63,912 nt of DNA, taken from Chloroflexota bacterium (GTDB lineage Bacteria > Chloroflexota > Limnocylindria > P2-11E). The position numbers and the translations under genes are program-made. The stretch spans positions 1-63,912 of the forward strand of contig JACQAT010000010.1 of the NCBI GenBank assembly GCA_016194865.1. The letters are read 5' to 3'. This document shows, one piece after another, positions 62,430 to 63,912 of the stretch (its first letter is position 1; every line of letters starts with the position of its first letter). A model generated the notes under the pieces. That model was not told the origin of the DNA. It searched no databases and saw only the letters and a list, made by a program, of their open reading frames with translations.

Positions 62430-63674
62430 TCAGGGCGTATCCGCCGCGGTGCGGGAAAAGAAATACGAGAGGATCCATTCGCTGAGGAGCGTCGCCTTCC
62501 CGCGCGCGCCGCTCAGCCGCAAGAGGTAGTAGCCGCGCCAGACCGTCCACGCGAGCAGGCCACCGAAGACGACGTTGCCGAGCTTCGCGCCCGCGCTCGT
62601 GCGTCCGAGCGCGATGAGGTCGCCCTTCTCCCTGTGCCGGTACGGCACCGGCGACTCACCGCGCAGCAGGTGGACCAGGTTCCGCGCGACCGCCGGCGCC
62701 TGGAGCACCGCGACCTGCGCGAGCTGCGGGAGGGGCTTGCTGTCCTGGAGGAAATGCGCGGCGTCGCCGAGCGCGAGCACGTCGTCTCGCCCGCCCACGC
62801 GGAACGAGTGATCGACCAGCAGACGCTTGTCCGAGGCCTTGACGAGGTCGCAGGCAACGACCAGCGGGTTCGTCGTGACGCCGCCCGCCCAGATGATGGT
62901 CTTGGCGTCGAAGCGAGCGCCGTCGCGCGTCCGGACGCTGCCGGGCAGGACCTCGGCGACATAGGTGCGCGGGACGACGCGGACGCGCTGCCGATCGAGC
63001 GTTCGCTGCGCGAGCCACGCGAGCCGTTGGTCCATGTTCCCAAGGACGCGTTCCGACCCGTCGATCAGCACGATGCTGGTGTCCCGATCGAGGTCGAGCT
63101 GCGGGAACATCGGCCGCAGCGTGCGCTCGAACAGATCGCGGAGCGACGAGGCGAGCTCGACCCCCACCGGGCCGGCGCCGACGATGATGAACGCGAGCAG
63201 CGCCTTCTTCCGTGCGGCGTCGGTCTCGGCGGCGGCGCGCTCGAAGCTGCTCAGCACGGCATGCCGGACCGCCAGCGCGTCGGCGAGCTCCTTGATCGGG
63301 AGCGCGTACCGATCGGCGCCGGGGATCCCATAGGTCGTGGTCACGCTGCCCGGGGCGATCACGACGTGGTCGTACGGAAGGGGTCCGTCGGCCGTCACCA
63401 CGAGACGCCGCTCGGCGTCGATCGCCTCCACCTCGCTCTGCAGGAACCGGAACGCCGCAGGCGCCGTCGCGTGGCGGAGCGGGGCCGCGACCGCATGCGA
63501 GGGCAGCTCGCCGGTCGCGACCTGATAGAGGAGCGGCGTGAACAGCGAGTAGTTGCGCCGGTCGACGAGGGTGACCTCCGCCTCGCCGGGACGGAGCCCC
63601 CTGGCGAGCCGGCGGACGAGATGCAGCCCGCCGAATCCCCCACCCACGATGACGACCTTCTTTGTCGCTTCCAT
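62430..63674 (-). CDS. ndh: Type II NADH dehydrogenase (NDH-2)
   Basis: 414 residues. It passes electrons from NADH to quinone without pumping protons. The FAD loop is VVIVGGGFGGLHLVRRLA, the NADH-binding domain has FIIVGAGPVGVELASSL, and VLALGDAAHFLQD is the second FAD motif. The C-terminus (FGGLLAWTVWRGYYLLRL) is an amphipathic membrane anchor. It converges with the toxin-antitoxin operon. Confidence 0.93.
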   Translation of the reverse strand: MEATKKVVIVGGGFGGLHLVRRLARGLRPGEAEVTLVDRRNYSLFTPLLYQVATGELPSHAVAAPLRHATAPAAFRFLQSEVEAIDAERRLVVTADGPLPYDHVVIAPGSVTTTYGIPGADRYALPIKELADALAVRHAVLSSFERAAAETDAARKKALLAFIIVGAGPVGVELASSLRDLFERTLRPMFPQLDLDRDTSIVLIDGSERVLGNMDQRLAWLAQRTLDRQRVRVVPRTYVAEVLPGSVRTRDGARFDAKTIIWAGGVTTNPLVVACDLVKASDKRLLVDHSFRVGGRDDVLALGDAAHFLQDSKPLPQLAQVAVLQAPAVARNLVHLLRGESPVPYRHREKGDLIALGRTSAGAKLGNVVFGGLLAWTVWRGYYLLRLSGARGKATLLSEWILSYFFSRTAADTP

Positions 63675-63704
63675 CAGATCCGCCTGCCGGCCATCAGGGG
63701 GCCA

Positions 63705-63912
63705 TCACACCCGACCCACCTCGGCCTCGACGCGCTCCAGCTCCGCGAGATACGCGCGCGTGATCGGGTCGCGCTCGTCGATGCCGCTCGCGCGCTCGAG
63801 GCGCTGGCGCGCGGCCGTGAGGTTCCCCGCGCGCAGCTGCGCGAAGCCGGCGTCGGCGAGATAGCCGGGGTCCGTCGGGCGGAGCGTCGCGGCCTGCTCG
63901 AGCGCGCGCACG
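63705..63912 (-). CDS. TPR-repeat protein, C-terminal part (start outside window)
   Basis: At least 68 residues to TAA/TAG-type stop at 63707-63705, open to the right edge. LEQAATLRPTDPGYLADAGFAQLRAGNLTAARQRLERA shows one complete tetratricopeptide repeat with the next starting (IDERDPITRAYLAEL). A GTG at 63911 is probably internal. It lies 30 bases upstream of ndh on the same strand. Confidence 0.7.
   Translation of the reverse strand, partial: VRALEQAATLRPTDPGYLADAGFAQLRAGNLTAARQRLERASGIDERDPITRAYLAELERVEAEVGRV

Overview
This window is one dense stretch of very GC-rich bacterial chromosome with almost no space between genes. It carries RNase Y, RNase J, YmdB, a FtsK/SpoIIIE translocase, a RodZ-like protein, an Flp pilin, an EF-G paralogue and the order miaA-(dapF relic)-hflX. 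Together these suggest a high-GC Terrabacteria lineage, most likely Chloroflexota-like and less likely actinobacterial; this is inference from gene content only. Neighbouring genes very often overlap as ATGA, GTGA or TAATG, which I used repeatedly to choose starts, including rare TTG and CTG ones.

Layout. 1-5.95 kb: proS (3' part), ruvB, a bactofilin-like fragment, a SufT-like gene, an interrupted methyltransferase, a cobalamin adenosyltransferase, then a 50-residue lysine-rich ORF, recA and recX. 5.97-7.97 kb: a CHAT protease plus a trypco2-like partner, an orphan C-terminal relic and pcd. 8-20.5 kb: rny, ymdB, a PHP phosphoesterase, a duplicated membrane protein, moxR/DUF58/DUF4129, miaA, a dapF remnant, hflX, an MFS transporter, a sulfurtransferase and a glutaredoxin-like gene. 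20.5-26.4 kb (accessory): a large membrane GGDEF/EAL/REC protein, an IS110/IS1111-type element with a long non-coding end, and a tyrosine recombinase. 26.4-32.7 kb (minus): a DUF2652 protein, an MFS transporter, asd, lysC, a threonine attenuator with leader peptide, hom and pncC. 32.7-43.8 kb (minus): pgsA, rodZ, ftsK, rnj, udg, a methyltransferase, a YdjC-like deacetylase, a glycosyltransferase, pnp and rpsO. 43.9-46.8 kb (plus): a NitT/TauT-type ABC transporter in which permease and binding protein are fused by an apparent deletion, then a NUDIX gene. 46.8-57.4 kb (minus): a decayed gene between two copies of the ribF tail, then ribF, a polytopic membrane protein, truB, nrnA, rbfA, infB, ylxR, nusA, an Flp pilin, ruvA, ruvC and yebC. 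57.4-63.9 kb: an EF-G-like GTPase, a large lipoprotein, a toxin-antitoxin pair, NDH-2 and a partial TPR protein.

How the genes work together. nusA-ylxR-infB-rbfA-nrnA-truB-ribF is the classical transcription/translation operon without rimP. ruvC-ruvA sits with yebC, but ruvB is about 53 kb away in this window. hom, lysC and asd form a threonine-pathway cluster in which a Thr/Ile-rich leader peptide and intrinsic terminator lie between hom and lysC. The least ordinary parts are that attenuator, the CHAT/trypco2-like pair, the IS1111-like element with a candidate bridge-RNA region, the relics (dapF, the gene behind pcd, the cassette behind ribF, the ABC fusion) and the toxin-antitoxin module. 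Several broken frames could be assembly or sequencing errors, which cannot be decided from the sequence alone.
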